Part shown: positions 35,531 through 44,778 of the stretch, piece by piece
Position numbering within the stretch: the stretch's first letter is position 1
Layout: each line of letters begins with the position of its first letter
Source of the DNA: Nostoc sp. UHCC 0302
GTDB lineage: Bacteria; Cyanobacteriota; Cyanobacteriia; Cyanobacteriales; Nostocaceae
Assembly (NCBI RefSeq): GCF_038096175.1
Contig: NZ_CP151101.1
Span: forward strand, 248,001-312,000
Direction of reading: 5' to 3'
DNA length: 64,000 bases
The notes under the pieces: model-generated
Seen by the model: only the letters and a program-made list of their open reading frames with translations
What the model was told of the DNA's origin: nothing
Database searches by the model: none
Program-made: the position numbers and the translations under genes

Positions 35531-36019
35531 ATGAAAATGACTATTGAAGAATTTAAGATTGATAATTTTGACTTAATCAGAACTTTATCTCAACAGTATA
35601 TTCTCGCTCATGGTAGTTTCATTGATATTAATCTGCCTCTGGCTCAAATTATCGATAATTTTAATACCTTGTCTGGAACTAGACCAAGACTTAAGAGTTT
35701 GGGAATTTATATTGTCATCAGCTTAAAAAATATTTATATCACACTCAACCAACAATCATGCTTTCAAATTGTTAGTCAATATATTCACGGTATTGGCTGG
35801 CATGATTTACAGTACATTTATTTTTTCGATATTAAACCTAGTCATGTTTACATTCATATTGTTTTTAATCGCGTTACTCCAAAAGGTCAACTCATTGATG
35901 TCAAATACTTGGGGGCTAACTGGCAACAATATGAGGTTTTACGTCAGTCTTGTTCTCGGATATTAGAAAACCCTGTTAATAATAAATATTTGCAAAGACG
36001 CTGCAACTGTTGTCCCTAA
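35531..36019 (+). CDS. Degenerate relaxase-fold protein (VirD2/MobA-like), probably inactive
   Basis: A 162-aa protein 4 nt after virD4. GTRPRLKSLGIYIVIS, then CFQIVSQYIHGIGWHDLQYIYFF, then SHVYIHIVFNRVTPKGQLID follow the pattern of the PF03432 relaxase domain, where the catalytic centre reads HxD...HxHxxxNRV. Here the first His is Phe (FFDIK) and the middle one Tyr (HVYIH), so the metal-binding triad is incomplete. The protein stops after the core and lacks any C-terminal domain. It may keep a DNA- or coupling-protein-binding role, or be decaying. The match is by eye and moderate. Confidence 0.5.
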   Translation: MKMTIEEFKIDNFDLIRTLSQQYILAHGSFIDINLPLAQIIDNFNTLSGTRPRLKSLGIYIVISLKNIYITLNQQSCFQIVSQYIHGIGWHDLQYIYFFDIKPSHVYIHIVFNRVTPKGQLIDVKYLGANWQQYEVLRQSCSRILENPVNNKYLQRRCNCCP

Positions 36020-36066
36020 ACAAGAGTACAGCACAAAGCACAGTATATAAATAATTTACAAAAAAT

Positions 36067-39000
36067 ATGTTTGATGAACGACATTTGCAACTTACTTCCG
36101 CTTACGCTAGAGCTAGTCAGCATTTTATTAGAGCTTTCATTTATCCCTTGGGAGAGTTTATTTACAAATCAATAGAATCAGCTATTGATCTAAAATGTCG
36201 AATTGAAATAGGGGAAGAAACTTATTTCCTTACTCCTGATGAGGATGGGGGCTGGAAATGGTCTAAAGATAATAAAGAAGGTGTAACAGATGAGGAAATA
36301 GAACAAGTAGAAGAGATGGTGGCATATTTATTGCCTAAACTTCTCCCCGGCAGTAATGATATAACACCGTCGAATTTTCCTCCTGATCCTGATTTACCTC
36401 CAATTTTACCCAACCCTAATTCTCCCTTAATTCTTCCGCCTTCTGCCATATCTGTTGAGTTTTTAACTATACAGATGTGGCAGAACACCCAGGAATATCT
36501 ACCTATTCAAGACCAAGATCATCTAGTAGTCTGCCAAGACAACTTTGTGTTGTGGTCAGATATTGAGGCTCTTGAGGCAGTAGGGGAATTGGGAGCAGAG
36601 GAGGAATTAGAATTAATAAATAGTAACAATATTTCCTCCAATTCTCCCCCTGCAACGCCAGCTCCTCTTCCCTCCCCTGCTCCCCCGGAACATATTGATC
36701 CGCAACATTGGCACGAACTCGTAGTAGGCAGCGCGATCGCTGCTGATATTGCTCGGATGAACTTCTCTAGTCTTCACTTTAGCTATGTCGGTGGCGAACA
36801 TGAAGCTTGGGAACGGCTGATGATCAGTGACAAACTCTCACGTACAAATACAGGTAGCCTGTCCATTAGGGTTCTAGAACTCTATTCCCACTTAGATGCA
36901 GGTGGTTGGTGGTGTAATTCTGGAGTAGATCCGCGCACATTTGCTAATCTTACCCCTGGTGAGCAACCTCAAATTAAAGAATGGGGATGTTATAAGCCAA
37001 ACCAACCCAGGACAAAAACTGTAAAAAAAGATGGTAAATATGTGGTGGTTGAAGGGAAATTCATCAAATATGAACATCCACCATCGGTAGAATTGAGTAT
37101 TTTCTTGTTAGATGTTCCCCGTGAAATTGCCGAACGCATTTACTCCAAACATCAAGTTAATCCCACTAAAGAAGATCACCAATCAGGATTCTGGTACTGT
37201 GTGTGGAAGCACAATGTCCCCATTACCATTACCGAAGGAGCGAAGAAAGCAGCCAGTCTGTTAAGCCAGGGTCATGCTGCCATTGGGCTACCAGGGATTT
37301 CCTCCGGCTATCGCTCACCTAAAAACGAGTGGGGCAAGAAAATTGGTGATTCCTATCTGGCAGAAGAGTTAGCTGTTTTCGCTACTCCAAGCAGAGAAAT
37401 CAAAATCTGCTTTGATTATGAAACCAAACCTGAAACTAAGCTCAATATCCACAGAGATATTTGGAAGACAGGAAGCTTATTACAAGAATTTGGTGCTGCC
37501 GTTAAAGTAGTAACGCTGCCAGGGCCGGATAAGGGTGTAGATGATTTTATAGTCGCACAGGGAGGAGAAAGTTTTGAAAAGCTATCTGCCGAGGCTATAC
37601 CTCTAGAGTCATGGCATCAAAATCAACTTGATAGTTTACATTTTACTATCAAGCTTAAAGATGGCACAGTTAAAACAATTGATCAACAAAAAGGAGACTC
37701 TACCGTGACAGATGCTCCCGAATTAGAAACAAACATTGGTGTATTTCAAAAAAATCGCGCTAAATCACCTATTAACCCTAGTTCACAAATTATAGATATA
37801 GAAGTTAATGATTCAGACATTATTCATACAAATGCTGTCCCTAAGTTAGCCCAACCACCTGAGCCAGCCCAGCAAACTGAAACTCCTGTAATTAGTTCTT
37901 GGGCTAAAAAAGAAAATGTTACCCTTTATAAGCCTAATTTTTTTAGAAAGCGCCTGGAAGCTAGCGAGAATAAACAAATAGCTTTTGTTGCTTATACTTT
38001 GTTAAAAAAATATGGTGTTGAGGCTAAAGATGAACAACAGCAGACCAGTGGCAAAATTTACCATGCTGATGCTTTCACCATTAAGAATCATGGTGCTGAT
38101 AAATACAGTATCTCTCGTCGTCATGATGAGCTAGAGTTAATGACTTTTCAAGCTGATAAATGGGGACACGTAGGCAATATTAAACTTTCTGACACAGAAA
38201 TAGAAGATGAACAAAAAACTTTGATAGAAAAACAAATCAACATCCTGCCTATTGAAAGACAAGAGTTTTTGTTGATCTCAGACTACCTCAAAGGCGGTAA
38301 ACAACTACCCGATGTCGATGAAGACCCGCGCAAAATTGCATCTACTCTTTCCTCGCTCTCCCCTAAAGGTACACATAACATTTTAGAAAGTTTCAAAGAA
38401 AACGAGGTATTAAAAATTCTCACACAAACTATTACTAGCTTCGAGAAAGACGATTTAACCTTGGGCAATTACCGGATTCTTTTTCGGCAAACCACTGACA
38501 ATACATCTACTCTGCAATTATTCAAAACTGAACACAATGGTAGCACGAGGGAAGCTGTTCGCTTTCAGTTTGATAAAACTGACACTGGTATGACTCATCA
38601 AGTCCAAGCGATGGCTATCACTGAAGCTGATTTGGAGAAGTTAAAATTATTGGCTCAAAAACTGCATATTAATATTAATTATCAATCTTTATTTGGCAAC
38701 CCGACAGACACCCGTGACATCGACTTGCCCCTTCATCCCGAAATTAACCGTAATTTAGACGAGGAGCAGTCATCTCAATCTACTCAATCTATGCCTAACG
38801 TACCAGATCGCAAGACACAATCGAATCCACAAGGAGCAAGCTCTAATTCTCCAAAACAACAGAATGCTGTATCACGCTCAACTACACCAAATTATTCATC
38901 TAACTTAGATAAAGTTTTGCTACCACTGCATCCAGTTTTGGAACAATATTGGGAGCAGTTAGAAAAAGATAGTTCTTGGAATGAGACTGTAGCACAAGGA

Positions 39001-39591
39001 CATTTAGAATTTCAATCTAAAATTCAGCAAACTGGAAAATTAACTGTTGGTGAACAGCGTGAACTTTACCAGCAGATTCAAAATCAAGCCTGGAGTGAGA
39101 TTAATCATAATGGACGTACTGATATTCTGCTTCCACCATTAGCCCACATTGTTAATGATTTGCGTTCGCAGGCTTTTCAACAACTACAGCCACACTTTTC
39201 TTCCGACCCAGCGCGTGATACACTCATGCCTCTTCACCCTGACATCGCCTCTCATTGGCACGGTTTAGAAACTAATAAAACTTGGTCTAGTGTTGCCAAT
39301 CAATACAACATCCCTTTACGGGACAAAATTTCAAAAACTGGTAAGCTAACTATTGGCGAACAGCGTGAGCTTTACCAAAAAATTCTCCTTCAAAGTCTTG
39401 TCGAGCAACACAACATTGGGCAAACGAATATCTCACTTCCTCCTTTGAGTGATGTTATTCAGGATTTGCTCAATACTCGTAGCCAAATCATTAACGATAC
39501 CTATACGCCCAGGGTTGAAGTACATTCCCAACCTCAAAAATCTCATACTCTACAACAACCTACTACTAATTCACAGGAATTAGAATTGTAA
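36067..39591 (+). CDS. Large DUF3854/TOPRIM-like plasmid protein with tandem C-terminal repeats
   Basis: A 1174-aa protein. After an acidic, Pro-rich N-terminus, residues about 215-500 resemble the N-terminal half of the replication protein at 58889-62371: HELVVGSAIA, MISDKLSRTN, ITEGAKKAASLLSQG, ICFDYET and PGPDKGVDDF against HELTVGSAIH, FISDKIPRKN, CEGEKKAACLLSMG, ILFDYET and PGPEKGVDDF. This is the DUF3854/TOPRIM-type domain. No helicase motifs follow. Instead there is a domain of unknown function (about 620-880) and two copies of an LPLHP...TGKLTVGEQRELYQ module near 960-1150. It may be a transfer-associated primase or DNA-processing factor. Confidence 0.75.
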   Translation: MFDERHLQLTSAYARASQHFIRAFIYPLGEFIYKSIESAIDLKCRIEIGEETYFLTPDEDGGWKWSKDNKEGVTDEEIEQVEEMVAYLLPKLLPGSNDITPSNFPPDPDLPPILPNPNSPLILPPSAISVEFLTIQMWQNTQEYLPIQDQDHLVVCQDNFVLWSDIEALEAVGELGAEEELELINSNNISSNSPPATPAPLPSPAPPEHIDPQHWHELVVGSAIAADIARMNFSSLHFSYVGGEHEAWERLMISDKLSRTNTGSLSIRVLELYSHLDAGGWWCNSGVDPRTFANLTPGEQPQIKEWGCYKPNQPRTKTVKKDGKYVVVEGKFIKYEHPPSVELSIFLLDVPREIAERIYSKHQVNPTKEDHQSGFWYCVWKHNVPITITEGAKKAASLLSQGHAAIGLPGISSGYRSPKNEWGKKIGDSYLAEELAVFATPSREIKICFDYETKPETKLNIHRDIWKTGSLLQEFGAAVKVVTLPGPDKGVDDFIVAQGGESFEKLSAEAIPLESWHQNQLDSLHFTIKLKDGTVKTIDQQKGDSTVTDAPELETNIGVFQKNRAKSPINPSSQIIDIEVNDSDIIHTNAVPKLAQPPEPAQQTETPVISSWAKKENVTLYKPNFFRKRLEASENKQIAFVAYTLLKKYGVEAKDEQQQTSGKIYHADAFTIKNHGADKYSISRRHDELELMTFQADKWGHVGNIKLSDTEIEDEQKTLIEKQINILPIERQEFLLISDYLKGGKQLPDVDEDPRKIASTLSSLSPKGTHNILESFKENEVLKILTQTITSFEKDDLTLGNYRILFRQTTDNTSTLQLFKTEHNGSTREAVRFQFDKTDTGMTHQVQAMAITEADLEKLKLLAQKLHININYQSLFGNPTDTRDIDLPLHPEINRNLDEEQSSQSTQSMPNVPDRKTQSNPQGASSNSPKQQNAVSRSTTPNYSSNLDKVLLPLHPVLEQYWEQLEKDSSWNETVAQGHLEFQSKIQQTGKLTVGEQRELYQQIQNQAWSEINHNGRTDILLPPLAHIVNDLRSQAFQQLQPHFSSDPARDTLMPLHPDIASHWHGLETNKTWSSVANQYNIPLRDKISKTGKLTIGEQRELYQKILLQSLVEQHNIGQTNISLPPLSDVIQDLLNTRSQIINDTYTPRVEVHSQPQKSHTLQQPTTNSQELEL

Positions 39592-39596
39592 TACCT

Positions 39597-40379
39597 ATGC
39601 AATCTAGCTCAGTGGCCCAAACTATCACTCTCATCAACCGCAACAGTGGTTTTTCTGACAACCAAATGGCCTACAGGCTGGCGCTGATCATGGAGAAATT
39701 CCCACCCTCACCGTCAATAACCCCCGCACTAGACCCCACAGAGCGCGAAAATCTTATTAGTGAGATGAGAAATACTCTATCTGTGTCCCAAAATGCTCAA
39801 ACTACTGAATCATATAGGCGATCGCTCAAGGAAAAATACCTTAAAGAGTACACCCAAAAATTGGGATTGGGTCAGATTGAGCAAACAACTGATATAGACA
39901 ACTCCACAAGAGTTGAAAATTTAATAGCCGAGAGGAAAAAGACGTTCTTACAAGAAATATTACAGTCTCAAGGGCGCAAGTTACCTTTAGTTGAGCATCA
40001 TTTGCCATCACCAAAGGAGACTGAAAATAATGAGGTTGTTAAAAAATCTCTCATTCCTGCACTCATGAATATTATCGTTACAAAGGGACAAGATACTATC
40101 GGCGGTCGAATTTATGAGGGCATCTCTTATCGACTCAATCTACTTATGAGAGAGGGAATGCAACGTCTGACTGTTTGGCGCAAAAGTGATAATCAATCAG
40201 CCTTTAGTGCTTACAAAACTGATAGTAGCGAAGAATACAAGGTAATACACAATCACCTGTCTATAGAAGAAACACAAAAGCTGATCAACTTTGATATTAG
40301 ACAACAACAGCCACCACCACAGCCACCACCACAGCAAAAACAAAACGAGCAATCTCCTGACGGACCAGAATTAGACTAA
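39597..40379 (+). CDS. Hypothetical protein at the end of the transfer operon
   Basis: A 260-aa soluble protein starting 5 nt after the preceding stop. The N-terminal two thirds are helical and charged. The C-terminal domain (IGGRIYEGISYRLNLLMREGMQRLTVWRK) looks like a small beta unit. The last 25 residues are Pro/Gln-rich, encoded by a short caccaccacag repeat. Its stop overlaps the convergent membrane-protein gene by 4 nt. No family is recognised; operon position suggests a link with conjugation. Confidence 0.65.
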   Translation: MQSSSVAQTITLINRNSGFSDNQMAYRLALIMEKFPPSPSITPALDPTERENLISEMRNTLSVSQNAQTTESYRRSLKEKYLKEYTQKLGLGQIEQTTDIDNSTRVENLIAERKKTFLQEILQSQGRKLPLVEHHLPSPKETENNEVVKKSLIPALMNIIVTKGQDTIGGRIYEGISYRLNLLMREGMQRLTVWRKSDNQSAFSAYKTDSSEEYKVIHNHLSIEETQKLINFDIRQQQPPPQPPPQQKQNEQSPDGPELD

Positions 40380-40618
40380 CTAAAATACCCAACAAACAAA
40401 CCAAGAATGTACACACTTACCAAGACATACCGCTTAGTCACCCGCTCGAATTGTGACCAGGGTGAGATGATCACAGCTAATACTATGTAAAACAATGCTT
40501 GTAGAAAATCGTTCTGGCCCAGTTTGATAATTGCCGCTATCATCAAAGCCACAAAAATTAGAAATTCCACACCTGTTTCAATCCTGTCCCAAAGTTTCAC
40601 ATCATATAGGTAACGCAT
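40376..40618 (-). CDS. Small three-span membrane protein
   Basis: I chose the ATG at 40618 (80 aa), with AGAGG just upstream, rather than the ATG at 40663, which overlaps the kinase gene further. The product has about three hydrophobic stretches (VEFLIFVALMIAAII, ALFYIVLAVIIS and LVSVYILGLFVGY) and basic loops. It follows the histidine kinase on the same strand and overlaps it by 17 nt, so the two are co-translated. It may be an accessory to the kinase, but no family is recognised. Confidence 0.6.
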   Translation of the reverse strand: MRYLYDVKLWDRIETGVEFLIFVALMIAAIIKLGQNDFLQALFYIVLAVIISPWSQFERVTKRYVLVSVYILGLFVGYFS

Positions 40619-41366
40619 CTTGTAACCTCTGTGACTTGGGCAACATCCTATCATCAATCCCATAGACCCCGTTATCTTTGTAAGGAAATATGATGGTGAA
40701 TTTGGTTCCTTGTCTAACTACCGAGTCTACGCTTATTCTCAAACCATGAGCATGAGCCACACATAAGGCGATGTACAGTCCTAGTCCCATCCCTGATTGA
40801 TGTAATAAATTGCTATTTGGCGCTCGCCATAACGGGATAAATATATTTGATAGTTGTTCTTTGGTAATTCCTATGCCCGTATCTTCAATTTCGATAACTA
40901 AATCATCTTCTTGATTGAGCAGTCTTAAAAAGATATCTCCATGTCTAGTGTACTTAATAGCGTTTGTTACAAGATTACATAGCATTCTGTCAATACTTAT
41001 GCTGTCACCTTGTACTTGCGTTCCATGCTTGTATGATAATTGAGTTTCATAGTGCATTTTCAACGAATGATACTCCGCTATTGGTTTGAAGAGAGAATAA
41101 GTTGTTTGTAAAGAACTCAACATATCAAACTGAGCTACTGTTACTGGTCTAACTTCTTGACAGACTCTGTTAGCTTCAACCAAGCTCATACCTCGGTCAT
41201 TAGTATCCCGTAGGGCTACCAGAAATGGTCTGATTTCTTCTAGAGAGTATCCATAAACACCATCAATTAACTGATTTACAATCAACGATACCCCTTTAAA
41301 AGAATTTGACACATCATGGAGTAAGGCTGATAAATCCAACTGTTTGCTTAAAACTTCCTGTTGCAT
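40602..41366 (-). CDS. Soluble sensor histidine kinase without a sensory domain
   Basis: A 254-aa protein. LLHDVSN near residue 17 is a histidine-box candidate. The ATPase domain has the N box NLVTNAIKYT, G1 EDTGIGI and G2 GMGLGLYIA. There is no transmembrane segment and no PAS, GAF or HAMP domain, so the protein is cytoplasmic and must sense through a partner, perhaps the small membrane protein that follows. It is divergent from a NarL-type response regulator 273 bp away, its probable partner. Confidence 0.88.
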   Translation of the reverse strand: MQQEVLSKQLDLSALLHDVSNSFKGVSLIVNQLIDGVYGYSLEEIRPFLVALRDTNDRGMSLVEANRVCQEVRPVTVAQFDMLSSLQTTYSLFKPIAEYHSLKMHYETQLSYKHGTQVQGDSISIDRMLCNLVTNAIKYTRHGDIFLRLLNQEDDLVIEIEDTGIGITKEQLSNIFIPLWRAPNSNLLHQSGMGLGLYIALCVAHAHGLRISVDSVVRQGTKFTIIFPYKDNGVYGIDDRMLPKSQRLQDALPI

Positions 41367-41639
41367 AACTATGCTTCCAGCGAAAGATTGTGATTTTGGC
41401 TACTTTTATGAATAAATGCTACTGATGTCTAGAATTTTTAGAATATTTTTATTTTAACCATCAAAAACTTTCTCTACAACCAAGTTTTAATATTAAAAGT
41501 CTTTTTTCATTTATCTAGCAAGAATTTTTCTGACCTGCTTATATTTTATAATTTCATACACAAAAAGTAAAATACTTAACATCAATAACCATGTTATAAA
41601 TATTTAAGTATCTTACAGTCGAAGTAATTAAAGCCCTAT

Positions 41640-42296
41640 ATGATTCGATTAGTAATTATTGAGGATGAAGAACTAATCCGATTAGGAATAACTACCGCCA
41701 TTAATCAACAACCAGATATGCAGATGGTAGGGATTGCTCGGACTGGGAATGAAGGAGTTAAACTAGTTGAGGAGTTAACTCCTGATGTGGTATTAGTAGA
41801 TATTGGCTTGCCTGATATCTCTGGGGTCGAAGTCATTAAACAAATCAAAGCCAATACAAACAACATTAAGATTGTTGTTCTTTCTTCTCATTATTCTCAG
41901 AGTATTGTCCAGTCTGCTTTAAATGCCGGCGCTAATTCTTACATTCTCAAGAAGAATAATATTCCCTTGATCTTAGAAGCAATTAAAACCACCTTCTACG
42001 ATAGCAAGTCTTTTTTTGACCCTGATATTAGCCGACATAATTTTTTTTCCCAACAGAAAATCAAGGGGAAGACTTACCAAGATCATCTCAGTACCACTGA
42101 AATCCAAATTATTTCTTTGATGGCAGCTGGTTTTTCTAATAAGCTTATTGCCGAGCAGTTATTTATTACTGAAAGTACCGTCAAAGGACATATTAACAAG
42201 ATTTTTGCGAAGTTAGATGTCAGCGATCGCGTCAATGCTCTGATTGAAGCTAGTAAACTTGGGTACATCGAACAAAATTACCTGAAGGTAGGTTAG
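41640..42296 (+). CDS. NarL/FixJ-type response regulator
   Basis: A 218-aa protein. The receiver domain has acidic EDEE at the N-terminus, the phosphorylation site in VLVDIGLPD (Asp near 54), a conserved Ser in VLSSHYS and Lys in YILKKN. A linker leads to a LuxR-type helix-turn-helix (LSTTEIQIISLMAAGFSNKLIAEQLFITESTVKGHINKIF). It would bind promoters as a dimer when phosphorylated. The kinase diverges next to it. What it controls is unknown; plasmid transfer or host genes are both possible. Confidence 0.92.
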   Translation: MIRLVIIEDEELIRLGITTAINQQPDMQMVGIARTGNEGVKLVEELTPDVVLVDIGLPDISGVEVIKQIKANTNNIKIVVLSSHYSQSIVQSALNAGANSYILKKNNIPLILEAIKTTFYDSKSFFDPDISRHNFFSQQKIKGKTYQDHLSTTEIQIISLMAAGFSNKLIAEQLFITESTVKGHINKIFAKLDVSDRVNALIEASKLGYIEQNYLKVG

Positions 42297-42893
42297 CTAC
42301 TTACCTACTTGAATTAAGCAATAACCTCTGGTTTTATCCTCCTTTTCTTGACAGGCTTCAATTACTCCTTGATTTTTTAAGATGATTTGATACATCTCCT
42401 TACCCTCTTGGGATTTTGCCCATTGGAGAATCTTGAGATCATTACGTGAGACTAATACTGACTGATTTGTTCCTAAGTTTGAAACAATATTCCACGTTGT
42501 CAAGGAACCCAACAACGTACTGCCGGCCGCTACTAATCCACATACTGCTGATACTGTTCCTAACCCCCAGCCTCCTTGCACTTTCATCCCTGCTGTGCCA
42601 GTAGGCTTAATTTTTTTCATCTCATCACGCACGGCACTAGAGACAACCGTATAGTGCATTGACTCGGCGGATTTGCTTGTCTTTTCCAGTTTTTGGTCTA
42701 TCAGTGCTGCCCACGCTTCTATCATTGCCTCCATTCTTGCCTGGAGGTCTATCACCGTTTCTTCATATCTGCCCAGTGTTGCCATCATTTTAAACACTGG
42801 ATCATCTGGTGTAATTCCTAGTTGGTATGCCCCTTCAACTATGCGTTTTTGTTCTGATGGAGAATACCCTTGTAATGTGTCTTGCGCTGTCAT
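42297..42893 (-). CDS. Membrane-associated hypothetical protein
   Basis: A 198-aa protein with a helical N-terminal region that may form a coiled coil (about 35-80, ETVIDLQARMEAMIEAW), one hydrophobic stretch (about 108-132, GTVSAVCGLVAAGSTLLGSL) and a soluble C-terminal domain with two cysteines. Its start overlaps the stop of the P-loop ATPase upstream by one base, so the two genes form one unit. It is convergent with the response regulator, with adjacent stops. The function is not recognised. Confidence 0.65.
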   Translation of the reverse strand: MTAQDTLQGYSPSEQKRIVEGAYQLGITPDDPVFKMMATLGRYEETVIDLQARMEAMIEAWAALIDQKLEKTSKSAESMHYTVVSSAVRDEMKKIKPTGTAGMKVQGGWGLGTVSAVCGLVAAGSTLLGSLTTWNIVSNLGTNQSVLVSRNDLKILQWAKSQEGKEMYQIILKNQGVIEACQEKEDKTRGYCLIQVGK

Positions 42894-43591
42894 TAGTCTA
42901 ATCCTAAATAACTAATAGCTAAATTGTTCTTGCTCACTGAAATTTGAAATTTTTTAATCCATTGATAAATGAAGCTTCTCAAAAATAAAATTAGTGAAAT
43001 ATCGTGACAGCATTCAGAATAGGGTTTAACAAGTTTATCCATCATTTGATAATGATTTCGGTGTAAAGGTGGCAATTCTATTTCTGTGCCTCCTATTACT
43101 AATAACTTTTTGGGGATTTTTTCATCGTACTCTCTAAATTCTGGAGAAAAATGATAATTCTTAACTACTACATAGTTAGCATTGTTACTAGCTGTCTCAA
43201 TTATTTGATTTAAGTAATCTAAGCAATTATTTCTCTGAGATATTGGCTGAAGAAATGTTAACTTCCAACCAAACCTAACTACTACTTCAAATAAACTAGT
43301 ACTTTCAATGTATTGAGTAATCTTTTCAATATATTGTCCAGGCATCTCAATAATAATTATATCTAGCTGACAATTCTTTAATTCATCTGCTATCTGGTCA
43401 GTTTCATCATTCAATAAGTTAAAATGCTCAATTGGTACTAAATTTTCATAAGCCTTAAATACACAAAAAGTATCATGACTGTAAACCTTAATTCGTTTCC
43501 TTTTTAGCACCAGCATTTCTAGCAATAATTTGATAACTGTAGACTTCCCCACTCGCGCATCTCCTACAGTTATAATCACTCGTTTCGACAT
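42893..43591 (-). CDS. P-loop ATPase, ParA/TraL-like
   Basis: A 232-aa protein beginning with a strand and Walker A loop (VIITVGDARVGKSTVIK). It continues with IIIIEMPGQY, a switch-type segment, and YVVVKNYHF, the pattern of small SIMIBI P-loop ATPases such as conjugal TraL. The P-loop has two of the usual lysines shifted (GDARVGKST lacks the ParA-type first Lys). It sits between a membrane-associated protein and a ParA-like gene on the same strand. A role in transfer or positioning is likely but not shown. Confidence 0.7.
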   Translation of the reverse strand: MSKRVIITVGDARVGKSTVIKLLLEMLVLKRKRIKVYSHDTFCVFKAYENLVPIEHFNLLNDETDQIADELKNCQLDIIIIEMPGQYIEKITQYIESTSLFEVVVRFGWKLTFLQPISQRNNCLDYLNQIIETASNNANYVVVKNYHFSPEFREYDEKIPKKLLVIGGTEIELPPLHRNHYQMMDKLVKPYSECCHDISLILFLRSFIYQWIKKFQISVSKNNLAISYLGLD

Positions 43592-43700
43592 TTTTATTTT
43601 TTAACTGCTTTGAGTTTTTGTATTTCAGAATAAAGGAAGAAGCTCTTAGACAATTTGTCAAATTAATCCTGACCAGAACAATTGTAAATTTGTAATTGGT

Positions 43701-43735
43701 AACTCTTAGGGACGCTAAAAGCGTCTCTAAGAGTT
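43701..43735. repeat. 16-bp inverted repeat with 3-nt loop
   Basis: aactcttagggacgct (43701-43716) pairs with agcgtctctaagagtt (43720-43735) through one G-T wobble. It has no T tract on either strand. The agcgtctctaag core resembles small dispersed repeats of Nostoc genomes. It separates the two P-loop ATPase genes and may process or stabilise their mRNA. Confidence 0.6.
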
Positions 43736-43759
43736 GCAAGAGTGTGAATTGGAGTAGCC

Positions 43760-44746
43760 TTACTCGGATAAGTTTTCTTTGATTCCAAACAAATCTTTTA
43801 TGGGCTTTATTTGCCCTTTGAAATTATTTAACCAACTTAAGACTCTACCAAATACAGACGGATATTCATCTTGTTCAAGTCCTTGTCTAAATGTCATATT
43901 CTTAGCATCTAAATAATCGTAAGATTTTTTCGCTAATTTTGGCATATTTATACTTGTGAATTTATGCCCTTTTGCTTTTACTTGCTGTTCCATTTCTTTT
44001 ATTTCTTTTGAACTGTCATAAAAAGTAAATTGCTCTGCCTCTCCATAGAACAAATTTTTTACTATCACATAATCAACATTATCACCACAGAAACTGTACA
44101 ATTCTAGTAGTTGATTTATACAATCAATTATTGTACTCATAACTACTACTATAGTTACCTGCATCTTACATTTATTATTTACTACGCCTAAAAAACCCAT
44201 TTCTTTTATTAAAATTTTTAAAGTCGGCAGAAATTGAGATGGCGTTTCTAACATGATTAAGGATTGCTTCTCTCCAGCTTTCCCATCTGCTTTAGGCTTC
44301 GGGTAAACTAGTTCTTTTAAATTATCTAAAAAATCATCTAATTTATCTGAATTAGATATATCTAAAGGTTCAATATTAGAATATTGTCCATAAAATCTGA
44401 GCAAGTGGGGATTAGAATTATCCGCATCTAAGCCAACAAATTTGACTGCGCTATCTATGTAAGTTTGCGCTAAACCTCTCGCAAATGTTGACTTGCCAAC
44501 ACCTCCTTTATCTCCTGTGACCATTACTAACCTCCTTAGTTCTTCTGGATTAGTATTTTTATCGTTATTCCCATTCTTGCCTGTGGATGCTGGATTTTTT
44601 TCTGCCGGATTGGTGTGTGTATTATCAGTGAGTGTTCCTGTCGGATTGATGGGTGTTACATTGCCGGGCTGTGTATTACTAGTGTCTGTTTCTGTCGGAT
44701 TGTTAGTATTTTGGTTATTCTCGTTGGCTGTCTCAATAGTTGTCAT
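43760..44746 (-). CDS. ParA/MinD-like ATPase with disordered N-terminus
   Basis: The ATG at 44746 is chosen because AAGGAAG lies 6-7 nt upstream; the frame is open 27 codons further. The 328-aa product begins with a long Asn/Thr/Pro-rich disordered stretch (about 1-65). Then comes VTGDKGGVGKSTFARG, the deviant Walker A of ParA proteins, followed by FVGLDADNSNPHLL and LIMLETPSQF (Walker B/switch). Such ATPases position plasmids or protein complexes. As a ParM/ParR pair is already present, this one may place transfer machinery instead. That is inference. Confidence 0.78.
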   Translation of the reverse strand: MTTIETANENNQNTNNPTETDTSNTQPGNVTPINPTGTLTDNTHTNPAEKNPASTGKNGNNDKNTNPEELRRLVMVTGDKGGVGKSTFARGLAQTYIDSAVKFVGLDADNSNPHLLRFYGQYSNIEPLDISNSDKLDDFLDNLKELVYPKPKADGKAGEKQSLIMLETPSQFLPTLKILIKEMGFLGVVNNKCKMQVTIVVVMSTIIDCINQLLELYSFCGDNVDYVIVKNLFYGEAEQFTFYDSSKEIKEMEQQVKAKGHKFTSINMPKLAKKSYDYLDAKNMTFRQGLEQDEYPSVFGRVLSWLNNFKGQIKPIKDLFGIKENLSE

Positions 44747-44778
44747 TCTTTCTTCCTTTTGACATTTATTACTTTTTT

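Noticed and set aside
43701-43735. Hairpin considered as a terminator between two ATPase genes
   Set aside because: No T tract follows on the transcribed strand; its core resembles a dispersed repeat instead.
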